Shown here: piece by piece, positions 44,909-53,740 of the stretch | Layout of the letters: each line of letters opens with the position of its first letter | Numbering within the stretch: the stretch's first letter is position 1 | Source of the DNA: Bradyrhizobium sp. RD5-C2 | GTDB lineage: Bacteria > Pseudomonadota > Alphaproteobacteria > Rhizobiales > Xanthobacteraceae | Length of the DNA stretch: 64,000 nt | NCBI RefSeq assembly: GCF_019972155.1 | Contig: NZ_BOVL01000026.1 | Location: 62,001-126,000 of the forward strand | Reading direction: 5' to 3' | Notes under the pieces: model-generated | Database searches by the model: none | The model's input: the letters and a program-made list of their open reading frames with translations, nothing else | Told to the model about the DNA's origin: nothing | Translations under genes and position numbers: made by a program

Positions 44909-45964
44909 ATGCGCATACTCGTTGCGACCGATGCCTGGCATCCGCAAGTCAACGGCGTGGTTCGGACGCTGACGTCGCTCGCGCGCAGCGCAGCGACCCT
45001 CGGCGCCGAGATCGAATTCCTCACCCCCGACGGTTTCCGTTCGGTCGGCGTGCCGACCTATCCGGGCCTGCGGATGGCACTGCCGAACCGCCGCGAGATC
45101 GCGCGCCGGATCGAGGAGGCCGCGCCCGAGGCGATCCACATCGCGACCGAAGGACCGATCGGCTGGGCGGTGCGCGGCTATTGCCAGCGCAACAAGCTCG
45201 CCTTCACCACCTCCTATACAACGCGCTTCCCGGAATATGTTTCGGTGCGCACCGGAATTCCCGACAGCGTCGGCTATGCCGTACTGCGCCACTTCCACGC
45301 ATCCGGATCGATGACGATGGTCGCGACCGACTCGCTGCGCACAGAGCTTGCCGAGCGCGGCTTCCGCAAGCTCGGCTTCTGGACCCGCGGCGTCGACACC
45401 AAAATTTTCAATCCGGACCAGCCGGCGCTGCTCGATCTGCCGCGGCCGATCTTCATGACGATGGGCCGCGTCGCAGTCGAGAAGAATCTCGACGCCTTCC
45501 TGTCGCTGGACCTGCCGGGTTCCAAGGTCGTGGTCGGCGACGGCCCGCAACGGGCGGCACTGCAACAGAAATATCCCGACGCGATTTTCCTCGGCGAGAA
45601 GAAGGGCCAGGATCTGACCTCGCACCTCGCCGCCGCCGACGTCTTCGTGTTCCCGAGCCTGACCGACACCTTCGGCGTCGTGCAGCTCGAGGCGCTGGCC
45701 TGCGGCACGCCGGTCGCGGCGTTCCCGGTCACCGGCCCGAAGGACGTCATCGCGGATCATCCGATCGGCGCGATCGACAACGATCTGCGCAGCGCCTGCC
45801 TGCGCGCGCTGAACATGTCGCGCGCGGACTGCCGCAATTTTGCGTTGGAGCGTTCCTGGGAAAACAGTGCGCGTCAGTTCATCGGCAATCTGGCCACGTT
45901 GCAGCCGAGCCGCGCGCCGCGACCCGCCCGCCGCGTCGCCGGCCGCAGTGCGGTTCCGAATTAA
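44909..45964 (+). CDS. GT4-type glycosyltransferase, possibly membrane-lipid related
   Basis: 351 residues, GT-B fold. The N-terminus (MRILVATDAWHPQVNGVVRT) is typical of GDP-mannose-dependent mannosyltransferases and related GT4 enzymes. The donor-binding end has FVFPSLTDTFGVVQLEALAC (about 250-269) with the expected E-x7-E like spacing. It lies 35 nt upstream of pmtA on the same strand, so a glycolipid substrate is a reasonable guess. The actual sugar and acceptor are unknown. Confidence 0.87.
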   Translation: MRILVATDAWHPQVNGVVRTLTSLARSAATLGAEIEFLTPDGFRSVGVPTYPGLRMALPNRREIARRIEEAAPEAIHIATEGPIGWAVRGYCQRNKLAFTTSYTTRFPEYVSVRTGIPDSVGYAVLRHFHASGSMTMVATDSLRTELAERGFRKLGFWTRGVDTKIFNPDQPALLDLPRPIFMTMGRVAVEKNLDAFLSLDLPGSKVVVGDGPQRAALQQKYPDAIFLGEKKGQDLTSHLAAADVFVFPSLTDTFGVVQLEALACGTPVAAFPVTGPKDVIADHPIGAIDNDLRSACLRALNMSRADCRNFALERSWENSARQFIGNLATLQPSRAPRPARRVAGRSAVPN

Positions 45965-45999
45965 CGGTTCAAACGAACGAAAGACGAGAGACCTAATCT

Positions 46000-46689
46000 A
46001 TGGCTGAAATCATCAAGCTGGGCGCCGACCGTTCCATGGACTTCGACCGCGAAACGGTCGAGCAGGCCTATGACCGCTGGGCCCCGATCTACGACCTCGT
46101 ATTCGGTGGCGTGTTCAGCAAGGGCCGGCAGGCCGCGATCCAGGCCACCAACAAGATCGGCGGCCGCGTGCTCGAGGTCGGCGTCGGCACCGGCATCTCG
46201 CTGCCGCTCTATAGCCAAAATGTGCGCATCTTCGGCACCGACATCTCCGAGGCGATGCTGGAGAAAGCCAAGAAGCGGGTGACCGAGCAGGGCCTGAAGA
46301 ATGTCGAGGGCCTCGCGGTGATGGACGCCGAGAAGCTCGAATTCCCCGACGATTCGTTCGACGTGGTGATGGCGCAGTACGTGCTGTCGGCGGTGCCGAA
46401 CCCGGAAGCCGCGCTCGACGAATTCGCCCGCGTGGTGCGTCCGGGCGGCGAATTGATCATCCTGACCCGCGTCAGCGCTGATGCCGGCGTCCGCCGCTTC
46501 ATCGAGCAGAAGCTGCAGCCGGTGGTGCGCCCGCTCGGGTTCCGCACCGCCGAATTCGCCTGGTCGCGCTACACCAAGTGGCTGGCCGGTGCACGCGGCA
46601 TGGAGCTCGCGGAGCGCCGCCTGATCCCGCCGCTCGGCCACTTCTCGCTGGTCCGCTTCCGCAAGGCGGACGTCGCCAAGGCGGCCTGA
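46000..46689 (+). CDS. pmtA: Phosphatidylethanolamine N-methyltransferase (PmtA type)
   Basis: 229 residues. Class I SAM methyltransferase with motif I LEVGVGTGISLPLY (about 59-72), acidic end of strand 2 FGTDISEAML (about 78), and motif post-I region VMAQYVLSAVPNPEAALDEF (about 125). The N-terminal YDRWAPIYDLVFGGVFSKGR segment is characteristic of bacterial PmtA enzymes that methylate PE three times to PC at the cytosolic face. The nearby psd supplies PE. It is probably cotranscribed with the glycosyltransferase gene. Confidence 0.85.
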   Translation: MAEIIKLGADRSMDFDRETVEQAYDRWAPIYDLVFGGVFSKGRQAAIQATNKIGGRVLEVGVGTGISLPLYSQNVRIFGTDISEAMLEKAKKRVTEQGLKNVEGLAVMDAEKLEFPDDSFDVVMAQYVLSAVPNPEAALDEFARVVRPGGELIILTRVSADAGVRRFIEQKLQPVVRPLGFRTAEFAWSRYTKWLAGARGMELAERRLIPPLGHFSLVRFRKADVAKAA

Positions 46690-46932
46690 GGCGGGCCTGG
46701 CCAAGGCGGCCCAGAGCCGCCGGTCCTTCCGGGTGAGGTGGCGCACAGCGCCCCAAGCCAGGAGGCTAAGATCTCCTCTGCCTTATCCCCGCAGATCTCG
46801 CCGGGATGAGGCAGGATCCTTCTCCGGTTGCGTCAAGGCGTCGCTCCGCATTGTCATATGTCATTATGATGATGTCACACGCGATACATCGAATCCCTGT
46901 AAATCCTGTCCCGAAAGATGTTGGGGGAACCA

Positions 46933-47550
46933 ATGATCAAGAATTTTCTGCAAGAGCTGCGTACCCAGCGCTGGGATGACCATCGCTTCTACCATCACAG
47001 CCGGATCAACCAGAGCCTGCACTTCGTCAGCGCGCTGAGCTTCCTGTTCGCCTATGTGATGCTGTTCTTCGATCCGGTCGTGTCGGCTTTGGTCGGCTGG
47101 CTGGTCTCGATGACCTCGCGCCAGGCCGGTCACTTCTTCTTCGAGCCGAAGGGGTATGACCACGTCAACCAGGCGACCCACGAGCACAAGGAAGACATCA
47201 AGGTAGGCTACAATTTGCAGCGCAAGGTCGTGCTGATGGCGATCTGGGCGTTGTCGCCGATGGTGCTGTACTTCGATCCGACCCTGTTCGGCCTGTTCAA
47301 GCCCTGGGTCACGATGGGCGACTTCACCCGTCAGGTTGCCAAGGTCTGGCTCGTGGTCGGCATCGGCGGCCTCCTGTTCCGCACGATCCACCTGTTCTTC
47401 ATCCGCGACGTCGAGACCGGCCTTGTCTGGATGACCAAGATCGTCACCGACCCCTTCCACGACCTGAAGCTCTATCACAAGGCGCCGCTGTTCCTGATGA
47501 AGGGCGAGCTGATCGATCCGGGTCTCGAGAAGCACGTCAGGCACGCCTGA
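46933..47550 (+). CDS. Multi-TM membrane protein of unknown function
   Basis: 205 residues from ATG 46933, preceded by GGGGGA. It has four or five TM helices (ALSFLFAYVMLFF, VSALVGWLVSM, LMAIWALSPMVLYF, VWLVVGIGGLLFRTIHLFF). Several His residues sit in loops (RFYHHSRINQSLHF, YDHVNQATHEHKED), which recalls DUF962/Mpo1-like or hydroxylase-like His-rich membrane proteins, but no exact family is recognised. It is 243 nt downstream of pmtA. Confidence 0.65.
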   Translation: MIKNFLQELRTQRWDDHRFYHHSRINQSLHFVSALSFLFAYVMLFFDPVVSALVGWLVSMTSRQAGHFFFEPKGYDHVNQATHEHKEDIKVGYNLQRKVVLMAIWALSPMVLYFDPTLFGLFKPWVTMGDFTRQVAKVWLVVGIGGLLFRTIHLFFIRDVETGLVWMTKIVTDPFHDLKLYHKAPLFLMKGELIDPGLEKHVRHA

Positions 47551-47580
47551 TCGTTGCTCCCAACGTCTTTGAACTGCGTC

Positions 47581-47603
47581 ATGCCCGGGCTCGTCCCGGG
47601 CAT
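47581..47603. terminator. Palindrome, possible terminator (repeat family E copy 1)
   Basis: ATGCCCGGGCTCGTCCCGGGCAT lies 30 nt after the membrane protein gene. A related longer element is at 59287-59374. There is no T-run, so termination is uncertain. Confidence 0.5.
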
Positions 47604-47663
47604 CTACGTCTTGGGGCTATCGTGAAGAGACTCCGCCGCGCTGCTGGCTACAACGGGACTGCG

Positions 47664-47794
47664 CTCCCTCTCCCGCCTGCGGGGGAGGGTTGGGGTGGGG
47701 GTGTCGCCGCTTGCGATGGTCTTTATGGGGAGAGAACCCTCACCCAGATCGCATCGTTCGATGCGATCCGACCTCTCCCGCAAGCGGGAGAGGT
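47664..47794. repeat. Dispersed palindromic repeat, family F
   Basis: It begins CTCCCTCTCCCGCCTGCGGG and ends with ACCTCTCCCGCAAGCGGGAG, with an inner hairpin around GAGAGAACCCTCACCC. It occupies most of the gene-free stretch 47551-47846. Confidence 0.7.
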
Positions 47795-47846
47795 AAGGGA
47801 TGATGGGAAAGAGCGGGGCGAGGGAGCGCGAGAGCCGCGCGTCGCC

Positions 47847-49511
47847 TCAGCGCCCGAACCTCACGGCGACCATCTCTCTCAGGATCTGCCGCTTGATGTT
47901 CTTGTTGGTGAGGCCTTCCTGGTGCCACCACCAGCCGTCGCGCTTCATCTTCTCGGCTGCCGCGACGAAGCGGTCGGCGACCTCGGCGAAATCAGCGTCG
48001 GTGTAGTTCAGGCTGAAGATCAGCCGGCCGGTGCCGACCCAGCTCAGCGCCAGTCCTTCGGCCCGCAGATAGTATTGCAGCATCCAGTTGTAGCGGGACG
48101 GCTCGGTGTAGGAGACGGTCCAGATCGACGAGATGTTGCCGACGCGAACCGGCAGGTCCTGCGCTTTGAGCCGGTCGTTGAGCGCCTCGGCGCGGCCGTT
48201 CCAGGTCTCCTCGAGCCCGTTGTAGATCGAACGGAAGTTCGGGCTGGCGAGCCGGCTCAAGAACTCGTCCATCGCCGTCATGACGTAGGGATGCGAGTTG
48301 AAGGTGCCGCGCGCGAAGCAGATATCGGCCGGCCGGTCGTCGCGGAAGCGGCGCATCAGGTCCTTGCGGCCGCACACCACGCCGACCGGAAGCCCGCCGG
48401 CCAGGCTCTTGCCGTAGGTCGCCATGTCGGCCTTGACGCCGAAATATTCCTGGGCGCCGCCGGCGGCGAGGCGGAAACCGACGAATACCTCGTCGAAGAT
48501 CAAGACGATGCCGCGCTCGGTGCAGACCTCGCGCAGCTGCTTCAGCCATTCGGTGTAGGCGGCGCGGTCGTACCTCGAGGAACGCGACGAATCGACCAGC
48601 GCGGAATCGCCGGGTGCGTTGCCGTTCGGATGCAGCGCCTGCAGCGGATTGACCAGCACGCAGGCGATGTCCTTGCGGGTACGCAGCACGTGCAGCGTCT
48701 TCTCCGACATCTCGGCGAGCGTGAAGGTCTCGTGCGGCGACACCGGGTTGCCGACGCCGGGCTGCACCTCGCCCCACCAGCCGTGATAGGCGCCGGCAAA
48801 ACGAACCAGATGGGTCCGCTTGGTGTGGTAGCGCGCAAGCCGCACCGCCTGCATCACGGCCTCGGTGCCGGACATGTGGAACGAGACCTCGTCGAGGCCG
48901 GAAATCTCGCAGAGGCGCTTGACGTTGTCGGCGATGATCGGGTGGTAGGGGCCGAGCACCGGGCCGAGCGCGTGGGCGCGCTTCTCACCCTCGGCGATGC
49001 ACTCCTTGTAGAAGTCGTTACCGAAGATGTTGACGCCGTAGGAGCCGGTCAGGTCGTAGGACACATTGCCGTCGACGTCGGTGACGGTGACGCCGCTGGA
49101 CGCCTCGACGAAGGCCGAGGTGCCGAGATGCTCGCGCACCAGGCGGCTGTACTGGAACGGCACGCGGTAGGTTTCGGTGAACTGCAGGTCGGAGATCCGC
49201 TCCGTCACCTCGGCGGTCAGCGCGCGGCCCTTGGGGTAGCGATCCGCGTAGAGGCCGGCGAGGCGGAAGAAGCCGTCCTGCCGTTGCATCGCGACGTCCT
49301 TCGGTGCTCCGTCGGAGCGGAAGAACTCGTCGATGTCGAATTCGTAGTGCGGCACCATGCGCGCCACCATCTTGGACATCTTGGAGTGTCCGGTCAGCGA
49401 GCGGTGCTTGGCCCGCGACAGCGCGAGGCGGGCCTGAATTTTGGGGAAAGCTGCGGCGGCGCCGGCAAGCGCGGCGGCGGACAGCGAGAGAATCGGAAGG
49501 GATGTTTCCAT
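47847..49511 (-). CDS. PLP-dependent class III aminotransferase (GSAM-like)
   Basis: 554 residues if ATG 49511 is used; the next start, ATG 49379, would give 510. A hydrophobic N-terminus (SLPILSLSAAALAGAAAAF) precedes a fold I PLP domain. The phosphate-site region is HMSGTEAVMQAVRLAR (about 205), Asp of the cofactor pair is in LIFDEVFVGFR (about 345), and the Schiff-base Lys is in ATYGKSLAGGLPVGV (about 377). It resembles glutamate-1-semialdehyde aminomutase, but is too long for HemL. The substrate is unknown. Its neighbours suggest membrane-lipid or cell-envelope metabolism. Confidence 0.83.
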   Translation of the reverse strand: METSLPILSLSAAALAGAAAAFPKIQARLALSRAKHRSLTGHSKMSKMVARMVPHYEFDIDEFFRSDGAPKDVAMQRQDGFFRLAGLYADRYPKGRALTAEVTERISDLQFTETYRVPFQYSRLVREHLGTSAFVEASSGVTVTDVDGNVSYDLTGSYGVNIFGNDFYKECIAEGEKRAHALGPVLGPYHPIIADNVKRLCEISGLDEVSFHMSGTEAVMQAVRLARYHTKRTHLVRFAGAYHGWWGEVQPGVGNPVSPHETFTLAEMSEKTLHVLRTRKDIACVLVNPLQALHPNGNAPGDSALVDSSRSSRYDRAAYTEWLKQLREVCTERGIVLIFDEVFVGFRLAAGGAQEYFGVKADMATYGKSLAGGLPVGVVCGRKDLMRRFRDDRPADICFARGTFNSHPYVMTAMDEFLSRLASPNFRSIYNGLEETWNGRAEALNDRLKAQDLPVRVGNISSIWTVSYTEPSRYNWMLQYYLRAEGLALSWVGTGRLIFSLNYTDADFAEVADRFVAAAEKMKRDGWWWHQEGLTNKNIKRQILREMVAVRFGR

Positions 49512-50412
49512 GACAGAAGCGCTAGCCTCGGCACCTAACAAATTCATGACAGTCAAGGGCCTGATCTCGGCATTCACCCAGCAGGAAGACCTCAATTTCC
49601 TGCTAACCAACCGGATTCCGCGGGCGGCGATCACCCGCTTCATGGGCTGGTTCTCCAAGGTCGAGAACCCCCTGGTGCGCGACGCCTCGATCGCCTGCTG
49701 GAAGCTGTTCTCCGACCTCGATCTGTCCGAGGCGAAGAAGACCGAGTTCAAGAGTTTGCACGATTGCTTTACCCGCGAGCTCAAGCCCGGCCTGCGCCCG
49801 GCTGTGGCCGATCCCGCCGTCATCGCGAGCCCGTCGGACGCGATCGTCGGCGCCCATGGGCGGATCGAGGATGGGCAGCTGTTCCAGGTCAAGGGCGCAC
49901 CCTATTCGCTGCTCGATCTTCTCGGCGATCCCGCGCTGGTGGAGCAGCACCGCAACGGCCGCTTCGTCACGCTGCGGCTCACCTCGAGCATGTATCACCG
50001 CTTCCATGCGCCCTATGATCTTGCGATCGACAAGGTGACGTTCATTCATGGCGACGTCTGGAACGTCAATCCGATCGCGCTGAAGCGGGTCGAGCGGCTG
50101 TTCTGCAAGAATGAGCGCGCGGTGCTGCGCGCGAAGCTGCCGACCGGCGAGCCGTTGACGCTGGTTCCGGTCGCTGCGATCCTGGTGGCGAGCCTCCGCC
50201 TGCATTTCCTCGACGTCACGCTGAACGCGCAGTCGCGCGGCCCGGTGGATTTCCCCTGTGACGCGCACGTAAAGAAGGGCGACGAGCTCGGCTGGTTCGA
50301 GCACGGCTCGACCATCATCGTGCTCGCGCCCGGCCATTTCGAATTCTGCGACAATGTCGCGGAGGGAACACGGATCAAATGCGGCGAGCCGCTGTTGCGG
50401 AAGCCCTCATAA
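49510..50412 (+). CDS. psd: Phosphatidylserine decarboxylase
   Basis: 300 residues from ATG 49510. The catalytic His region reads SSMYHRFHAPYD (about 161-172), and the self-cleavage site that yields the pyruvoyl group is EHGSTIIVL (about 263), in place of the more common LGST or GGST. The N-terminus has GWFSKVENPLVRDASI. The enzyme makes PE from PS at the inner membrane. It is divergent from the aminotransferase gene with start codons sharing CATG. It feeds PmtA, encoded 3 kb away. Confidence 0.9.
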   Translation: MTEALASAPNKFMTVKGLISAFTQQEDLNFLLTNRIPRAAITRFMGWFSKVENPLVRDASIACWKLFSDLDLSEAKKTEFKSLHDCFTRELKPGLRPAVADPAVIASPSDAIVGAHGRIEDGQLFQVKGAPYSLLDLLGDPALVEQHRNGRFVTLRLTSSMYHRFHAPYDLAIDKVTFIHGDVWNVNPIALKRVERLFCKNERAVLRAKLPTGEPLTLVPVAAILVASLRLHFLDVTLNAQSRGPVDFPCDAHVKKGDELGWFEHGSTIIVLAPGHFEFCDNVAEGTRIKCGEPLLRKPS

Positions 50413-50552
50413 GCGCTTTCGAGCGAAGTGGGCACCGGTTCACGTAAAGAAAGCGCGTCAAAATATGGACTCTGATCTCGCTTTCTCGTTCGCGCCATTC
50501 TTTGAGCACGATCTGCCGGGAAAACCGGTTTCCACTTTTCAAGATCATGCTT
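50413..50552. repeat. Dispersed repeats, family B copy 2 and family A copy 2
   Basis: GCGCTTTCGAGCGAAGTGGG (from 50413) is the inverse of 6114-6153. GAGCACGATC (50504-50513) and GATCATGCTT (50543-50552) bracket a core with TTTTCC tracts like 1720-1767. They fill most of the gap between psd and the Nudix gene. Confidence 0.7.
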
Positions 50553-50609
50553 TAGAATAGCCGGGATCGTCGCGCGACGATCCTAAATCGCAAACCTGAT
50601 GGACACGAG

Positions 50610-51392
50610 ATGGCGCGGACGCCTGTTCTGGCGGCGGGAGGCATTGTGCTGCGGCGGGACGCTCCGCAGCGCTTCGCCGTCGTGCGCCTGCGCAAGCGCA
50701 ATGAGTGGGTGCTGCCGAAAGGCAAGCTCGACGATGGCGAGACGCCGCGCGACGCCGCCGAGCGCGAGGTGCTGGAGGAAACCGGCCACGACGTCGAGGT
50801 GCACGAATTCCTCGGCACGCTGGTCTATGATTCCGGCGGGCGCTCGAAGGTGGTCCACTACTGGCGGATGGATGCCGGCGGCAAGCCGGTGCGCGCGCTG
50901 ATGAGCGACATCAAGGAAGTCGACTGGCTGCCGCTCGATGAAGCGCTCGATCGCCTGTCGCGCGGCTATGAACGTGCGTTCCTGGAAAATGTCGGCCCGA
51001 TCGCATTGCAGGCCGCGGCGAATGCCATGCGCGAGCGGCGCGCGCGGTTGCGGGTTGCGGCCGCGGAGCGGCGGCGCAGCCGCGCGGCGATGGTGCCGCC
51101 GGTTATCGAGGAGCGCGAGGTCGCCAGCGCGCTTGACGTCGCTGATGTGCCCGTGCCGACGGAGATACCAGCCATCGAAGAGACGGCGTTGGCGCGGAGC
51201 GAACCCGATACGCCCGCCACGGTGCCGGAACACCCCGTTGCGGACGCCGGCGAAGTGGTCGAGACGGCGCCTGCCGCTGAAGCGCCGCCGTCATCCGCGC
51301 GCCAGATCGAGCCGGTTGCGACGGCCGTTCAGCCTAAGCCGCGCAAGAACCTGATCGATCGCGTGCGCGACTGGCTGCGCCGCGCAGCCTGA
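50610..51392 (+). CDS. Nudix hydrolase with long C-terminal tail
   Basis: 260 residues. The Nudix box is complete: GKLDDGETPRDAAEREV then LEETG (about 38-59). The catalytic domain ends near residue 125. A low-complexity Ala/Glu/Pro tail (about 150-240) follows and ends in a basic amphipathic helix (KNLIDRVRDWLRRAA) that could touch membrane or nucleic acid. The substrate is unknown; the domain resembles the Ap4A/MutT-like group. The stop TGA abuts the stop of the convergent regulator. Confidence 0.85.
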   Translation: MARTPVLAAGGIVLRRDAPQRFAVVRLRKRNEWVLPKGKLDDGETPRDAAEREVLEETGHDVEVHEFLGTLVYDSGGRSKVVHYWRMDAGGKPVRALMSDIKEVDWLPLDEALDRLSRGYERAFLENVGPIALQAAANAMRERRARLRVAAAERRRSRAAMVPPVIEEREVASALDVADVPVPTEIPAIEETALARSEPDTPATVPEHPVADAGEVVETAPAAEAPPSSARQIEPVATAVQPKPRKNLIDRVRDWLRRAA

Positions 51393-53204
51393 TCATCGGC
51401 CGATGCTTTGACGTCGTACGGCTGGTTGCCAGCCGTCGATGTCATGCTGCAAGGCAGTGCAGTCAGCGCGGAGCTTGGGCGAACCCAATTCACCAGCCAC
51501 GAGCTGGGCCGCATGAACCTCGGCCATGGCGCCGCGAATGTCGCCACGCTCGAGCTGGAGGCGGGAGATCTGAAGTCTGAGCCGCACGATCTGGACCCGC
51601 CCGTCGATGCTCGACCAGAGCTGGCGGGCGAGATGGAGATGCCGCATCGCTGCTTCGTGATCCTGCCGGGACAAAGCGAGGATCGCCTGCGCTTCGTTGG
51701 TGAGCGCGCGGATCGAGGGCATCGGCCAGCGATCCGCACTTCCGGAAAGTTCGCAGATCAATGCCTTCGCCTGGCCGGTCCGATGCGTGTGTGCCGCGAC
51801 CAGCGCCAGGTGTGCGAGCAGGATTCCCCGGCGCTGCAATGTCCACCAGGACTTGCCGATCAAGCTCCGTTCGAGGCTCGCATGGGCGGCTTCCGCTTCG
51901 CCTCTTGCGAGCAGCAACATCGCGCGGCCCGGCTCCGGGCACCAGCCCATCGTGTACGCCCTGTCGTAGGCTTCGAGCGCTGCGTCGTCATTGCCGATCG
52001 CTGCAAGAATATCGCCCAGCACCCGGTTGGCATCGCCCATCGACCATGGCGCATCGCTGGTCAGGCGCGCGAGTGCATCCTGGATGCGAGCCAGCGCTTC
52101 GTCGAGCGAGCCCCTGATGCCGAGCACCTCGGAACGATGCAGCTGGCATGAACCTGTCAGCTCCATACCGCTGCTCGAGCAGAAATTCTGGTAGCTCCGC
52201 GTCCACTGGTCGGCCCGGGCCCAATCTCCGAACATCCGGGCTGCCCAGAGAATGTTGCAATAAAGGCTGCCGCCCATGATCGGGTCGAGATTGTTGCTGG
52301 ACAGGGCGACCGCGGCGGCATGGTCCTGATCGGCCAGCCCGCCATGCGTGTCGCCGAGGCATAGCCGATAGAAGCCGCGATAGGCCAGGCTCAGCGCCTC
52401 GATGTTGAGCGCATCCTTGTATCTGACGGCGGTGTAGGCCGCGTCGGCCAATGCGAGTGCCTGTTCCGGCTCGCCATCGAAGGCAGCCAGTTTCGACTTC
52501 ATCCATAACAGCAGGGCGGTCGTCGGAGGATCGTCGAGCATCGAGGCCCAATCTTCTGCGCGCGCGAGCCAGCCCTTTCCGATCGCGGCTTGACCGCTCT
52601 CGAAATGCAGGCCCGAGAGCGCGATGGCGTCGACCGCTGCTCCGGCAGCGTCGCCGGCCTCGCTTCGCGCGGCGACTGCGCGAACCAGAACTGGAATCGC
52701 TGCCGCGGTCCTGCCGAGGCATTGCAGGGCAATTGCCCAATCGTGGAAATCTTCGGCGCTGAGCTGGCTGTCTCTGTCGGCGCTCTGAAAGAGCGTTGCC
52801 GCCTGCAGCCATAGATGTCCGACCGCCGCACGTCGGGCGAGGCCGATTGCTCCGATTGCACCGACGGTGCCATCGACTTGCTTGTGGTCAATGCGTTCCG
52901 GCTGCCTGGAATCAACGAAGAACCGATATCCTTTGCCCGGCAGATTCCGGATCGCGCCGTCCATGCCGCCCTGGCGCAGCGCGGCGCGCAACGAACTCAC
53001 CGCCCGCTGCAGTGAGTTGTCGGTGACCGTGACATCCGGCCAGACACCTTCGAGCAGCTCGTCCTTGGAGACGACCCGCTCGCGGTGGTGGACAAGATAG
53101 ACCAGCAGATCGAACACACGCGGCTGCAAAGCGACTTCCTGCCGCGCGCACAGCAGCACGCGTCCAGCTTCATCAAGCTCGAACAGTCCAAATGAGAATG
53201 CCAT
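51393..53204 (-). CDS. Soluble winged-helix regulator with TPR domain (CadC-like head)
   Basis: 603 residues. The N-terminal OmpR/PhoB-type winged helix (about 8-98) has LQPRVFDLLVYLVHHRERVV and the wing IRNLPGKGYRFFVDS. Unlike CadC, no TM helix follows; the rest (about 120-600) is alpha-helical TPR-like repeats (for example ALAYRGFYRLCLGDTHGGLA, LGDILAAIGNDDAALEAYDR). It should bind DNA and use the TPR part for partners or dimerisation. It is divergent from the DUF4242 gene, a likely target. Confidence 0.85.
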   Translation of the reverse strand: MAFSFGLFELDEAGRVLLCARQEVALQPRVFDLLVYLVHHRERVVSKDELLEGVWPDVTVTDNSLQRAVSSLRAALRQGGMDGAIRNLPGKGYRFFVDSRQPERIDHKQVDGTVGAIGAIGLARRAAVGHLWLQAATLFQSADRDSQLSAEDFHDWAIALQCLGRTAAAIPVLVRAVAARSEAGDAAGAAVDAIALSGLHFESGQAAIGKGWLARAEDWASMLDDPPTTALLLWMKSKLAAFDGEPEQALALADAAYTAVRYKDALNIEALSLAYRGFYRLCLGDTHGGLADQDHAAAVALSSNNLDPIMGGSLYCNILWAARMFGDWARADQWTRSYQNFCSSSGMELTGSCQLHRSEVLGIRGSLDEALARIQDALARLTSDAPWSMGDANRVLGDILAAIGNDDAALEAYDRAYTMGWCPEPGRAMLLLARGEAEAAHASLERSLIGKSWWTLQRRGILLAHLALVAAHTHRTGQAKALICELSGSADRWPMPSIRALTNEAQAILALSRQDHEAAMRHLHLARQLWSSIDGRVQIVRLRLQISRLQLERGDIRGAMAEVHAAQLVAGELGSPKLRADCTALQHDIDGWQPAVRRQSIGR

Positions 53205-53358
53205 GTGTATGGGTCCGGGGATGCCGGAAAAGGTTCAGGCAAAGATCAGACAATGATCAGCCCGCGGTAAGGACAGTTGGCGTTGACCGCGCCTATAGCT
53301 GAGCATGGCCGCGATCACCGCAGCCTGCCGTTCAACCGTCGCAACCGAGGAGATTTCG

Positions 53359-53664
53359 ATGGAACTCTATGTCATTCGCCGTCCGAGCGCCTGGGCAAAC
53401 ATGGGTGAGCTGGAACTCGCCGGCGCAACCTCCGCCAGGATCGGCGACGAGCAGATGCCGGACCGCGTCCGCTGGATCCGCAGCTACGTGGTGCATGAGG
53501 CAGATGGTCGCATTGGCACTTTCTGCATCTACGAGGCGCGTGATGGTGACTCGATCCGAGATCATGCGCGCTGCGTCGGCATGCCGGGCGAGGAATTCTA
53601 CAAGGTCGCGACCACAGTGGTGGTGCGTGGTGATCCCCTCCAACCGCCCATTGCAGCCGAATGA
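53359..53664 (+). CDS. DUF4242 family small protein
   Basis: 101 residues from ATG 53359, preceded by GAGGAG. It is a ferredoxin-like small fold: MELYVIRRPSAWANMGELEL, then RWIRSYVVHEADGRIGTFCI and YEARDGDSIRDHARCVGMP (about 60-80). DUF4242 proteins of this size are often called nickel- or ligand-binding, but the role is unproven. The gene heads a plus-strand group after the divergent winged-helix/TPR regulator. Confidence 0.8.
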   Translation: MELYVIRRPSAWANMGELELAGATSARIGDEQMPDRVRWIRSYVVHEADGRIGTFCIYEARDGDSIRDHARCVGMPGEEFYKVATTVVVRGDPLQPPIAAE

Positions 53665-53740
53665 CGCCTGCGAGGCGTCGCATGGCGCATCCCGGCCCAA
53701 CCATTATCCGGGGCGCCATCACACTTCGATCAAGGAAACA

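Noticed and set aside
47622..49538. Plus-strand open frame of 638 codons opposite the aminotransferase
   Set aside because: The minus strand has a full set of PLP-enzyme motifs. The plus frame has none and starts in a repeat.
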